A stretch of 15,185 bases of DNA from Methanoculleus marisnigri (GCA_002503885.1 DASQ01000079.1:1-15185); one strand, 5' to 3'; positions 8,225-14,717 are shown, numbered from the stretch's first letter. Program-made: numbers and translations. Notes: generated by a model from the sequence alone, not told the origin.

Positions 8225-8784
8225 AGCAACTGCTCCTCCTCCCGACAGACGGGGCAGAGCATAAGGTTGTCGACCCGCGAGAGATCATCGGACATATTCC
8301 CGCACCGGTCGCAGACCCCCATAGCGTACTCTTCTTCGCGGTTGATCTCGATGAGGTCCGCCAGCAGCTCGTTCACTTCAGCCGCGACGGTGAGGATATC
8401 CCTGACCGTCACAATCCCGATGACCTGCTGCTCCTCAACGATAGGAAGCCTGCGGACACGGTGCTTCACCATCATCGCTGCGGCCTCCTCTACCAGGTTG
8501 TCGGCACCGATCGTAATCAGCGGGGTGCTCATGATCTCGCTGACATAGATGCTGCTCGGCTTTGAGTCTTTTGCCACAACTTTGCAGTTGATATCCTCCT
8601 CCGTGACGATTCCAGTGGGCAGGTTATTCTGCAGCACAATACAACTGCCGACCCCATCGCGGCACATGGTCTGTGCCGCCCGGGCGACTGTCTCCCCCCC
8701 GTCAATGGTCGTTGGATGGCTCTGCATGACCTCCCTGAGTGGTATGCGTGTCTCGAAGCGGATGGTATCGCTATTATTCATCAT
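8221..8784 (-). CDS. Two-CBS-domain protein with C-terminal zinc ribbon (first gene of the array)
   Basis: This 187-aa protein has one Bateman module: CBS 1 at about 14-68 and CBS 2 at about 82-136, both with canonical phosphate signatures (GIVTEEDI, GIVTVRDI). A short acidic helix follows, then a C-terminal zinc ribbon with two CxxC knuckles (C158/C161 and C177/C180). CBS-zinc-ribbon fusions occur in archaea; the ribbon could contact nucleic acid or a partner protein. The start at 8784 is supported by AGGAG 7 nt upstream, and a second ATG follows at once. It is the promoter-proximal gene of the five-gene CBS run and faces away from the GTPase operon across a 210-nt intergenic region. Confidence 0.9.
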   Translation of the reverse strand: MMNNSDTIRFETRIPLREVMQSHPTTIDGGETVARAAQTMCRDGVGSCIVLQNNLPTGIVTEEDINCKVVAKDSKPSSIYVSEIMSTPLITIGADNLVEEAAAMMVKHRVRRLPIVEEQQVIGIVTVRDILTVAAEVNELLADLIEINREEEYAMGVCDRCGNMSDDLSRVDNLMLCPVCREEEQLL

Positions 8785-8994
8785 GGGATTCTCCTAATCG
8801 AGCCGATATACGGCCAGATTCTCCAGGTGCAAGTGTATCTAGGTCTCAACAGTATAAAAGAATTCTCACGCTCCGGGATTGCGGTTTGTCTCCAAAATAA
8901 GGAAAACGCGCCGGACGGAACATATAATTATATTTATTCGTGTGTGCCATAACACACTTACGTATAGGCAAATCGGCCTACCAGAGGGAGCTTA
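8785..8994. promoter_or_regulatory. Divergent promoter region between the CBS array and the GTPase operon
   Basis: This 210-nt AT-rich stretch lies between two divergently transcribed operons in an otherwise GC-rich window. Toward the CBS genes (minus), CTTTTATAC at about 8852-8860 resembles an archaeal TATA box and would give a leader of about 45 nt. Toward the GTPase gene (plus), ATATAATTATAT at 8922-8933 is a perfect 12-bp palindrome continuing into TTTATT; it can serve as TATA box for either strand. A small inverted repeat GTGTG/CACAC (8942-8946 and 8953-8957) lies near the expected plus-strand start and could be an operator or leader hairpin. A GAGGGAG ribosome binding site precedes the GTPase ATG. 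Confidence 0.55.
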
Positions 8995-9636
8995 ATGACG
9001 TTCTTAGTTCGTACGAAAAAAAGGATCTCGGGGTTCTTGAAGGCGCTCTTTAAGAAGCGGACCTGCCGCATCGGGATTTATGGGCCTCCCAATGCCGGCA
9101 AGACGACGCTTGCGAACCGGATTGTGCGGGATTGGGTTGGTGATGCGGTCGGGCCGGTCAGTGAAGTGCCGCACGAGACCCGCCGTGTGCGACGCAAGGA
9201 AGATATCACCATCACGGGGCAGAACGGCAGTTCGATCACCATCGATATCGTCGATACGCCGGGCGTGACAACCAAGATCGACTATAACGAGTTCGTCGAG
9301 TACGGCATCGAGAAGGAGGAGGCGATCAAGCGGGCACGGGAGGCGACCGAGGGCGTGGCTGAGGCGATGCACTGGCTCCGTGAGGATATCGATGGCGTCA
9401 TTTACATGCTCGACTCCACACTGGATCCGTTCCAGCAGGTGAACATCATGCTTATCGGGATCATCGAGAGCCGGAAACTCCCTGTCCTGATCGTCGCGAA
9501 CAAGAACGATCTCCCTGATGCTTCAGCCGCGCGGATCAAGAGTGCATTTCCCCAGCACCCTGTGATCTCCATCTCGAGCCTTGAAGGAACCAACGTGGAT
9601 GAGTTGTACGAGAACATGACGTCGTATTTCGGGTGA
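8995..9636 (+). CDS. arvA: Era/Ras-like small GTPase, ArvA (OapA)-type
   Basis: This 213-aa GTP-binding protein has all G motifs: G1 GPPNAGKT at 30-37, a G2 Thr near 62, G3 DTPG at 87-90, G4 NKND at 169-172 and G5 near SSLEG at 195-199. Residues 1-24 form a strongly basic, amphipathic-looking segment (TKKRISGFLKALFKKR) that could dock on membrane or RNA. The gene is followed directly by DUF2073 and zinc-ribbon genes, the conserved archaeal neighbourhood that, to my recollection, is called ArvA/ArvB/ArvC and reported in haloarchaea to drive extracellular vesicle formation. Other databases call it an Era-like GTP-binding protein. The GTPase call is firm; the vesicle role here is inference from family and context. 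Confidence 0.85.
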   Translation: MTFLVRTKKRISGFLKALFKKRTCRIGIYGPPNAGKTTLANRIVRDWVGDAVGPVSEVPHETRRVRRKEDITITGQNGSSITIDIVDTPGVTTKIDYNEFVEYGIEKEEAIKRAREATEGVAEAMHWLREDIDGVIYMLDSTLDPFQQVNIMLIGIIESRKLPVLIVANKNDLPDASAARIKSAFPQHPVISISSLEGTNVDELYENMTSYFG

Positions 9637-10010
9637 TGGAGATGATACAGGGTGTACAGATTGACCTCATTTCGGCCGAACGTCTTGATCGGCTCACGGT
9701 AATGGAGAAAGTCCGCCTGATCCTCGACGATGTCATGGAAGGGAACATCGTTGTTCTTGAGAAGGGTCTCGCGCCTGAGGAACAGAGCAAACTCATCGAG
9801 ATCACGATGCGGGAGATCGCGCCGGACGGGTTTTCCGGGATCGAGATGGAGACCTATCCCGTCAGAGATGCCCCGACCGGTCTTTTCGGGAAGCTTTTCG
9901 GGGGGAAGCGCGCCGAGACCCGGCTGACGGTGATCGGGCCTGCAAACCAGCTCAAGACGCTCAAGAAGGAGAAGGATCTCATCAGTGCATGGGTCTCCTC
10001 CTCGCGATGA
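9636..10010 (+). CDS. arvB: DUF2073 protein, ArvB (OapB)-type
   Basis: This protein of about 124 aa belongs to the archaeal DUF2073 family encoded right after the small GTPase. It begins MEMIQGVQIDLIS and has a compact alpha/beta composition, with a helix-rich middle (ERLDRLTVMEKVRLILDD) and a Gly-rich basic loop (FGKLFGGKR) near residue 90. No catalytic motif, signal peptide or membrane segment is visible. The start at 9636 overlaps the GTPase stop (TGATG). A GTG at 9633 and an ATG at 9642 (with GGTGA 5 nt upstream) are alternatives, and 9642 is quite plausible. Obligate neighbourhood with the GTPase and zinc-ribbon protein suggests a complex; the molecular function is not known to me. Confidence 0.8.
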   Translation: MEMIQGVQIDLISAERLDRLTVMEKVRLILDDVMEGNIVVLEKGLAPEEQSKLIEITMREIAPDGFSGIEMETYPVRDAPTGLFGKLFGGKRAETRLTVIGPANQLKTLKKEKDLISAWVSSSR

Positions 10011-10049
10011 ACAGGTAATTCTGGAGATAACGGGTAGCACGGTGGATAT

Positions 10050-10424
10050 ATGCCTCACAAGTGTACACAATGCGGCAGGGAGTTCGATGACGGCTCGACG
10101 AAGATATTGAAGGGATGTCCGAGCTGCGGCGGGAAGAAGTTTCTCTACATCCGTGAGGCCGAACGGCACGATGACGTGCTGAAGGAGAAGACCGTCGATG
10201 AGATCGCCCGGGATACAGGCGAGGACGTGCTTGAGGTCCGGCGGGATCGGCGAAAAGAGGAGATCGAAGTCTTTGAACGGATTGAGAGCATCCGCATTCT
10301 TGGTCCCGGTTCGTACGAGTTGAATATCGACAAACTGGCCCGGTCGGACGAGGTCGTCGTCGGACTGGAAAAAGAAGGAAAATACGTCGTGGACATCCTC
10401 TCGATGGCCAGGAAGAAGAAGTGA
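10050..10424 (+). CDS. arvC: Zinc-ribbon protein, ArvC (OapC)-type
   Basis: This 124-aa protein has an N-terminal zinc ribbon with two CxxC knuckles (C5/C8 and C23/C26), followed by a charged helix (about 34-70, Glu/Lys/Arg-rich) and a C-terminal beta-rich part (RILGPGSYELNIDKL near 82-96), ending in a basic KKK tail. The start ATG at 10050 is preceded by GGTGG 4 nt upstream. It is the third gene of the GTPase operon, 39 nt after the DUF2073 gene, matching the archaeal OapC/ArvC zinc-ribbon family. It probably works with the GTPase; the function is inferred from context only. Confidence 0.82.
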   Translation: MPHKCTQCGREFDDGSTKILKGCPSCGGKKFLYIREAERHDDVLKEKTVDEIARDTGEDVLEVRRDRRKEEIEVFERIESIRILGPGSYELNIDKLARSDEVVVGLEKEGKYVVDILSMARKKK

Positions 10425-10459
10425 TGCAGCATCTCCTCTAAAGTGATGCGGCATCTCCT
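10421..10459. repeat. Twin 11-bp palindromes, 22 bp apart, at the end of the GTPase operon
   Basis: GTGATGCAGCATCTCCT (10421-10437) is repeated as GTGATGCGGCATCTCCT (10443-10459), with one mismatch. Each unit contains a palindrome, GATGCAGCATC or GATGCGGCATC. The 22-bp spacing places the two palindromes on the same face of the helix, as for paired dimeric regulator sites. The first copy includes the stop codon of the zinc-ribbon gene. The pair lies about 55-90 bp upstream of the TATA box of the next gene. Confidence 0.6.
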
Positions 10460-10510
10460 GTAGTTAGTTGGGGGACGAGCGTTTTTCCTGGAGCGTTGTA
10501 TCCCCAAGCG

Positions 10511-10729
10511 AAGATATAAATATCCTGAGGACTCTTTTTCAACTGCATAACGCAATCCGACACTCAATGACGCATGTCGGAGCGACGGTTTCCTGCATGA
10601 GAACATGATACTCTCATGAACACTTTGTGTAAATCTGATTCGATTCACGATCTCTGCTCTCATGCGGCTTGTCCCCGACTGTTGCGGTTCGTATCCCGCA
10701 CTGGAGAGTGTCGGTCTGGAGGTACTCCC
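10511..10729 (+). promoter_or_regulatory. Promoter and long leader of the KamA-family gene
   Basis: GATATAAATA at 10513-10522 is a good archaeal TATA box; transcription would start near 10545, giving a leader of about 185 nt before the ATG at 10730. Within the leader is a perfect 7-bp hairpin CATGAGA/TCTCATG (10596-10602 and 10612-10618, 9-nt loop). GGAGGT at 10719-10724 is a strong ribosome binding site with 5-nt spacing. A T-tract at about 10491-10495 may end the upstream operon. I see no RNA family that I recognise in the leader. Confidence 0.55.
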
Positions 10730-11911
10730 ATGAACAAGACATATGATATCCAGAATCCGATCGACGATACCGTGAGCTCCATAAATGATACCGCAAACCC
10801 GATCTATCTGTCATCGCTCGATACCGTCCCCGGTATCAGCGCAGAGGAGTGTGCCCGCCTCTCGGAGGTGACGGAGATCTTCGCGTTCCGTGCGAACGAC
10901 TACTACCTCTCGCTGATTGACTGGAACGATCCGGCCGACCCCATCCGGCGGCTGATCATCCCGACACTTGAAGAACTCGAGCCCTGGGGACACCTTGATC
11001 CCTCGTCGGAACACCGGTACACCCGGGCGCCGGGGTTGCAGCACAAGTACCGGGAGACCGCTCTCCTGCTGGTCAGCGACCTCTGCGGCGGCCTCTGCCG
11101 CTACTGTTTCCGCAAGCGTCTCTTCATCGAGGATGCGCGCGAGGTGAACAAGGACATCTCCGGGGGGCTTGCCTACATCCGGGATCATCCGGAGATCAGC
11201 AACGTCCTGCTCACCGGAGGCGATCCCCTGATCCTCGGGACCGACAGGCTGGTTGACATCATCCGGCAGCTCCGGGAGATCGATCACGTCGAGATCATCC
11301 GGATCGGCACGAAGATGCCGGCATACAATCCCTTCCGGATCATCAACGATCCCGCGCTGCTGGATATGATCCGCGACTACAGCCTGGATGAGAAGCGCAT
11401 TTACATCATGGCGCAGTTCACCCACCCGAGGGAACTGACCGATGCAGCCTGTCGGGCGGTTGCTCTCCTGAAAGATGCCGGAGCGGTGATCATGAACCAG
11501 ACGCCCCTTATCCGCGGCATCAACGACGACCCGGAGGTGCTTGCCGGGCTCTTTGAGAAACTCTCGTTCATCGGTGTCAATCCCTACTACGTATTCCAGT
11601 GCCGTCCTACGATCGGCAACCGGACGTTTGCAGTGCCGGTGGAGGAGTCGTACCGGATCTTCGAGCAGGCACGGTCGAGGTGTTCGGGACTTGCGAAACA
11701 GGCCAGGTTCGTGCTCTCCCATGCGACGGGGAAGATTGAGGTTCTCGGGAAGACCGACAACCACACGTACTTCAAGTACAACCAGGCGGCCAATCCGGAG
11801 GATATCGGGCGGTTTATGGTCTATAAGAGCAACCCGGAGGCTTACTGGTTCGACGACTATACGGACCTGGTGGACGAGGGGAGGGTGAGGGGGCCGGACG
11901 GTCTGGTGTAA
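10730..11911 (+). CDS. KamA-family radical SAM aminomutase, probably not lysine-specific
   Basis: This 393-aa radical-SAM, PLP-dependent enzyme belongs to the lysine 2,3-aminomutase (KamA/AblA) family, which shifts an amino group between carbons 2 and 3. The iron-sulfur motif is C119-GGL-C123-RY-C126, the SAM-binding GGD is at 163-165 and the PLP lysine is K335 (ATGK). In the clostridial enzyme, lysine is held by Asp293 in a QCDLS context and Asp330, seven residues before the PLP lysine. Here the matching positions read QCRPT (R292) and V328, so the lysine-binding carboxylates are missing. An acidic or other substrate is more likely (inference). The start at 10730 has a GGAGGT site; an upstream in-frame ATG at 10616 has none. 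No acetyltransferase gene (ablB) is adjacent, so beta-lysine osmolyte synthesis is not supported by context. Confidence 0.88.
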   Translation: MNKTYDIQNPIDDTVSSINDTANPIYLSSLDTVPGISAEECARLSEVTEIFAFRANDYYLSLIDWNDPADPIRRLIIPTLEELEPWGHLDPSSEHRYTRAPGLQHKYRETALLLVSDLCGGLCRYCFRKRLFIEDAREVNKDISGGLAYIRDHPEISNVLLTGGDPLILGTDRLVDIIRQLREIDHVEIIRIGTKMPAYNPFRIINDPALLDMIRDYSLDEKRIYIMAQFTHPRELTDAACRAVALLKDAGAVIMNQTPLIRGINDDPEVLAGLFEKLSFIGVNPYYVFQCRPTIGNRTFAVPVEESYRIFEQARSRCSGLAKQARFVLSHATGKIEVLGKTDNHTYFKYNQAANPEDIGRFMVYKSNPEAYWFDDYTDLVDEGRVRGPDGLV

Positions 11912-12041
11912 GTGGCCCGGGATATGCTGGCATCGCCGGGTGCGGGATGCACGTTAGGGTGAAGGAGCGTTTGGGACTCTGCTAGATGCCTGAAGTAGTC
12001 TGTCCCGGAGGAGAGGTCCGATCCTATGTTCCGGCACCCAC
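11912..12041. other. Gene-free spacer after the KamA-family gene
   Basis: I see no supported gene, RNA or repeat here. On the minus strand it is downstream of the HicB remnant, where a hicA toxin gene might be expected; no HicA-like reading frame was found in any frame I read. Confidence 0.4.
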
Positions 12042-12296
12042 TCAGGTGCCCTCTCCTACGGTGCGGTCGGCAACCGAAGGGATCGGAAGCCCGCGCCGGA
12101 GCCGTACGATCAGCCATTCGTCGATGACGCCGGCAAGGTTTCTCCTGCACTCTTCGAGCGTTCTTCCCGTTGCCCAGACGCCGGGGAGTTGCGGAATCTC
12201 CCCGTAGTACGGGTCGTGGCTGAGAAGCTGATCGCGTGAGTCGGGCCGGGACGGCGACTGCCACCCCGTTTTACCGGAGCGTGCCGTCCAGCCCCC
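12042..12296 (-). pseudogene. HicB-family antitoxin remnant lacking its start
   Basis: The open frame ends at the TGA at 12042-12044. Its last 55 or so codons encode a clear HicB/UPF0150 core: YYGEIPQLPGVWATG, then TLEECRRNLAGVIDEWL and LRRGLPIPSV. This matches the small HicB antitoxins of about 75-80 residues found in many archaea and cyanobacteria. The frame is open up to a TAA at 12297-12299 but contains no ATG, GTG or TTG, and the usual N-terminal Y-x-x-A-x-x-x-A-x-Y-E strand/helix is absent. No HicA toxin gene is adjacent. It is most simply a 5'-degraded, orphan copy; a sequencing error or a non-standard start is an alternative. HicB normally neutralises HicA mRNA interferase and represses the operon. 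Confidence 0.65.
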
Positions 12297-12533
12297 TTAC
12301 GGAGAAGGCGGTCATGTCCGGACTTCGCCACCGGCGGTGCAGGGGGTAAAACCGGCTTCGAAAGGAGGGACCCCTCGTCTACGACATCGAGAAGAGCGAA
12401 GCCGCGTGCACCGCGACGGCCCCCGTCACTGCTCGGAATCCTCATCCCGCTTCTTCATCCGTTGCAGCCTCCGGCATCGTCGCTACGGAACCAACAGGTA
12501 CCACCGCACTTGCGGCCGCAACGTATGGCGCAA
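12297..12533. other. Gene-free region between the HicB remnant and the second SWIM gene
   Basis: I read all six frames and found no convincing gene. A plus-strand open stretch (about 12351-12547) lacks a start codon and resembles no family I know. Together with the HicB remnant it looks like decaying sequence. No tRNA, CRISPR or repeat was seen. Confidence 0.4.
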
Positions 12534-14408
12534 TCAGGTATCCTCAATGATCCGTCGGTCCTCCACGTGATCGAGCACCTCAAGGAACCGCCTTTTTCTC
12601 GCGTGCTTACGCCGGAGTTCCCCGCGATACTCCTCCCACTCCGGGGTCTCCATATGCGACCGCAGCGTTCTCAGGTACTGCAGGGACTCTTCGTACGACT
12701 TCAGGCGGGTTTCGGCGATGAGCCTCTCCGCCTTCTTCTTCCAGATGGCGATCGCCCGCTCCGGATACGCATCGATGACCGCATCCGCGACCCGGTCCTC
12801 CAGATTATGCCTCAGGTAGCGGTCAATCTTGTCCTCTTCCCACCGGTCGTACCAGCGAAGGACTTCGCCCGGTTTCTTCTCTGCAATCGCGATCTCGATA
12901 AGCGTGTCGGCGACCGGAGCAGTGATCTCCCATCGCGACGCCCGAACCCCTATGCCCGTATCGGGGAGCACCCCGGGGATTGCGCCGTCTCCTGCCGGAG
13001 GCCTTTCCCCGGCGATCAGGTAGTGCATCACAGCATCCCTGACCCCGTCCCAGACCCCGGCACGGCGTGACGCCTCCTCCAGGCACCTGAAGGCCGGGTA
13101 CGTCGGCTCGCGGAAGAACGCTTCAGCACGGATGGCGGCTACGGCAGGCCAGTTGTCCTCTCTCTCCCACATCTCGCGCAGGATGGTCCGGAGTTCGTCG
13201 GCAATACCGGGAGTCGTCCCCTCCGTCTCCGAGATGCCCCGATAGATCCACTGCAGCGCCTCATCACGCCGCCCCTCGTGGAGCAGGCGTGCAACAAGCC
13301 CTGGATAGGTATCCGTCCTGTCGGCCTCCCCAATCTGAAGGATTGTTGCCTCGTCTTGCCGACCCGCCTTATCAAGCGTCGTCACGGTCATGGCTACGAG
13401 GCGATTTCGCCGATATCTTGAGGAAAAACTGTCGGTTTTCTGTACCGGGGCGATCTCTTCCAGCCTTTTCAGAAGCCGGTCTGCAGCGATGCCCCACTCC
13501 TCTTCCGGGAAGTCTCCTGCGAGCAGTCTCCCCGCTCCCGCGCAGAGATCATACTCGTCTTCAAGATCGGCCTCGATCGCGTAGAGTATTTTCTCGTGGG
13601 CAGGCCGCGACGAGACGGCGAGGGCGGAGAAGACCACATCCATGCACGACGCGATCTGATCGATGGTCTCGCCTTCATCATCGACCATCTCGACCTGCCT
13701 GAGCCCCTTTTGCAGGAGGACTTCTCCGGCCAGAACAACCTCGTCGGCATACCCCATCGAGAGCAGGGTCTCCATCCTCTCCTGCATGTGGGAGTAGTCG
13801 GGAATGCCGCCGCCCCGGTAATCGCCCCACGACCTTTCATCGGCGGCGGCATCGATCTCGGAGAGCAGCGCTTCGACGAGCGGGCCGGCACCTGTCGCTG
13901 CAATGGAACGCCGGTCGTCGATCGCTTTTCGTACGTGAGGATCGTGCCGGGCCAGGGTTTCGAGGAGATCGATCAGTTCTTCGTTTGTCAGCCGTTCGAG
14001 ATAGGGGCGCAGAGATGGTTCCGGTGATGGGGCAGTATTCTCCATGGAATCCGAATCGAGCAGCCGCAGTCTTGGGTCGTTTTCGGCCGCGGCCGGGATG
14101 GGAAGGCCTTTCTTCACCGATTCGAGGTATTCCAGCACGACGGCGACGGCATGCTTGCACGAATCTCCCACGGGGCAGGTGCACCGGGATTCGATGGATT
14201 CACCGTCCGTGGAGACGGTGGTTGCATATCTCCCGGTACCGGCCACCCATGCGATCAGGTCTCCCCGGGGAAGGCATGCAAGATCCCGCACCCGCCCTTC
14301 ACGCTGGTAGCGTTTACCGCGGGAGAGCGTCTTTGCGCCTGCCCATTCATCCAGATCTCTCCAGGTCAGCGCCCTGAAGCTATCAGAGATTTTGGGTTCT
14401 CCTGCCAT
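12534..14408 (-). CDS. SWIM zinc-finger protein with long helical-repeat C-terminus
   Basis: This 624-aa protein has a SWIM zinc finger near the N-terminus (C76, C78, C84, H86; spacing CxCx5CxH), preceded by a WRDLDEWAGAKTLSRGKRYQ-type segment that is typical just before such fingers. Residues 100-624 are almost entirely helical, acidic and repeat-like (TPR-like pairs, for instance around 330-480), with a very basic C-terminal stretch (KKKAERL, LRRKHARKRRF). The start at 14408 was chosen because GGAAGGTGG lies just upstream and a TATA-like element lies at a suitable distance. An in-frame ATG at 14573 would add 55 Arg/Pro-rich residues that look non-coding. It has no operon partner. It probably acts as a nucleic-acid or protein scaffold; the specific role is unknown. 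It is a second SWIM protein in the window, not a close copy of the first. Confidence 0.85.
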   Translation of the reverse strand: MAGEPKISDSFRALTWRDLDEWAGAKTLSRGKRYQREGRVRDLACLPRGDLIAWVAGTGRYATTVSTDGESIESRCTCPVGDSCKHAVAVVLEYLESVKKGLPIPAAAENDPRLRLLDSDSMENTAPSPEPSLRPYLERLTNEELIDLLETLARHDPHVRKAIDDRRSIAATGAGPLVEALLSEIDAAADERSWGDYRGGGIPDYSHMQERMETLLSMGYADEVVLAGEVLLQKGLRQVEMVDDEGETIDQIASCMDVVFSALAVSSRPAHEKILYAIEADLEDEYDLCAGAGRLLAGDFPEEEWGIAADRLLKRLEEIAPVQKTDSFSSRYRRNRLVAMTVTTLDKAGRQDEATILQIGEADRTDTYPGLVARLLHEGRRDEALQWIYRGISETEGTTPGIADELRTILREMWEREDNWPAVAAIRAEAFFREPTYPAFRCLEEASRRAGVWDGVRDAVMHYLIAGERPPAGDGAIPGVLPDTGIGVRASRWEITAPVADTLIEIAIAEKKPGEVLRWYDRWEEDKIDRYLRHNLEDRVADAVIDAYPERAIAIWKKKAERLIAETRLKSYEESLQYLRTLRSHMETPEWEEYRGELRRKHARKRRFLEVLDHVEDRRIIEDT

Positions 14409-14480
14409 GCGAACCACCTTCCCGGGAAGGTAAGGGACCGGGTCGTGAAGAATGCTTTGACCGGCGCCCGAGATATAGAC
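14409..14480 (-). promoter_or_regulatory. Promoter and ribosome binding site of the second SWIM gene
   Basis: On the minus strand, GTCTATATCT at about 14471-14480 is a TATA-like box, about 65 nt before the ATG at 14408; a start near 14447 would leave a leader of about 40 nt. GGAAGGTGG lies about 5 nt before the ATG. This combination favours the shorter protein over the 14573 start. Confidence 0.5.
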
Positions 14481-14569
14481 CCGCCCGTGAGCGATCGGGG
14501 CTGCGCGGGAAGCGCTCGGCGGATCGGATCTGCTGATGCCGGGTAGCGGAGGACGGATGCGCCTCTTCC

Positions 14570-14674
14570 TCATTCCAGCTCCGGTACCGTGACCTGTCCG
14601 GCGAGTTCTCCTTCGTCACGTTCGTCCGCGATGCCGTCCGCAACCACGGCCCGGACGTCTTCGGGGGCACCTTT
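14570..14674 (-). pseudogene. Small ORF abutting the IS edge, possible truncated gene end
   Basis: A 34-codon frame, MKGAPEDVRAVVADGIAD... to ...VTVPELE, ends at 14570. It has protein-like composition (Val/Ala/Asp/Glu-rich, no stops) and remains open rightward into the tnpB element edge at 14681, where the reading frame continues into the hairpin. This is what one expects of a gene whose 5' part was removed or separated by element insertion. I recognise no family, and it has no good ribosome binding site. It could also be chance. Confidence 0.3.
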
Positions 14675-14697
14675 CATAAGTACGACGGGCAAGGAGG

Positions 14698-14717
14698 CCC
14701 CCGGTTTCAACCGGGGG
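14698..14717. repeat. Left-end hairpin of tnpB element copy 2
   Basis: This is a perfect 7-bp stem with a 6-nt loop, the counterpart of 479-498 on the opposite strand. It is consistent with the transposase-binding hairpin of IS200/IS605 ends. Confidence 0.75.

Noticed and set aside
9402..10454. Long minus-strand open frame (350 codons) across the GTPase operon
   Set aside because: It is antisense to three overlapping genes with clear motifs and good ribosome binding sites; its composition is that of a GC-rich shadow.
10616..10729. Upstream in-frame start for the KamA-family protein (38 extra residues)
   Set aside because: There is no ribosome binding site at 10616, the extension is Cys/Arg/Ser-rich and unlike the family, and GGAGGT sits exactly before 10730.
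10811..11764. Minus-strand open frame of 317 codons opposite the KamA-family gene
   Set aside because: It is the complement of a gene with an intact radical-SAM motif; there is no recognisable family and no start signal.
10730..11911. AblA of the N-acetyl-beta-lysine osmolyte pathway
   Set aside because: No acetyltransferase (ablB) gene is adjacent, and the two aspartates that bind the lysine side chain are replaced.
11912..12041. HicA toxin gene downstream of the HicB remnant
   Set aside because: No frame contains a HicA-like small protein with the catalytic GxxxxxxHxxY-type pattern.
14409..14573. Longer start (14573) for the second SWIM protein
   Set aside because: The 55-residue extension is Arg/Pro/Ser-rich, contains a TATA-like promoter, and a good ribosome binding site precedes 14408.
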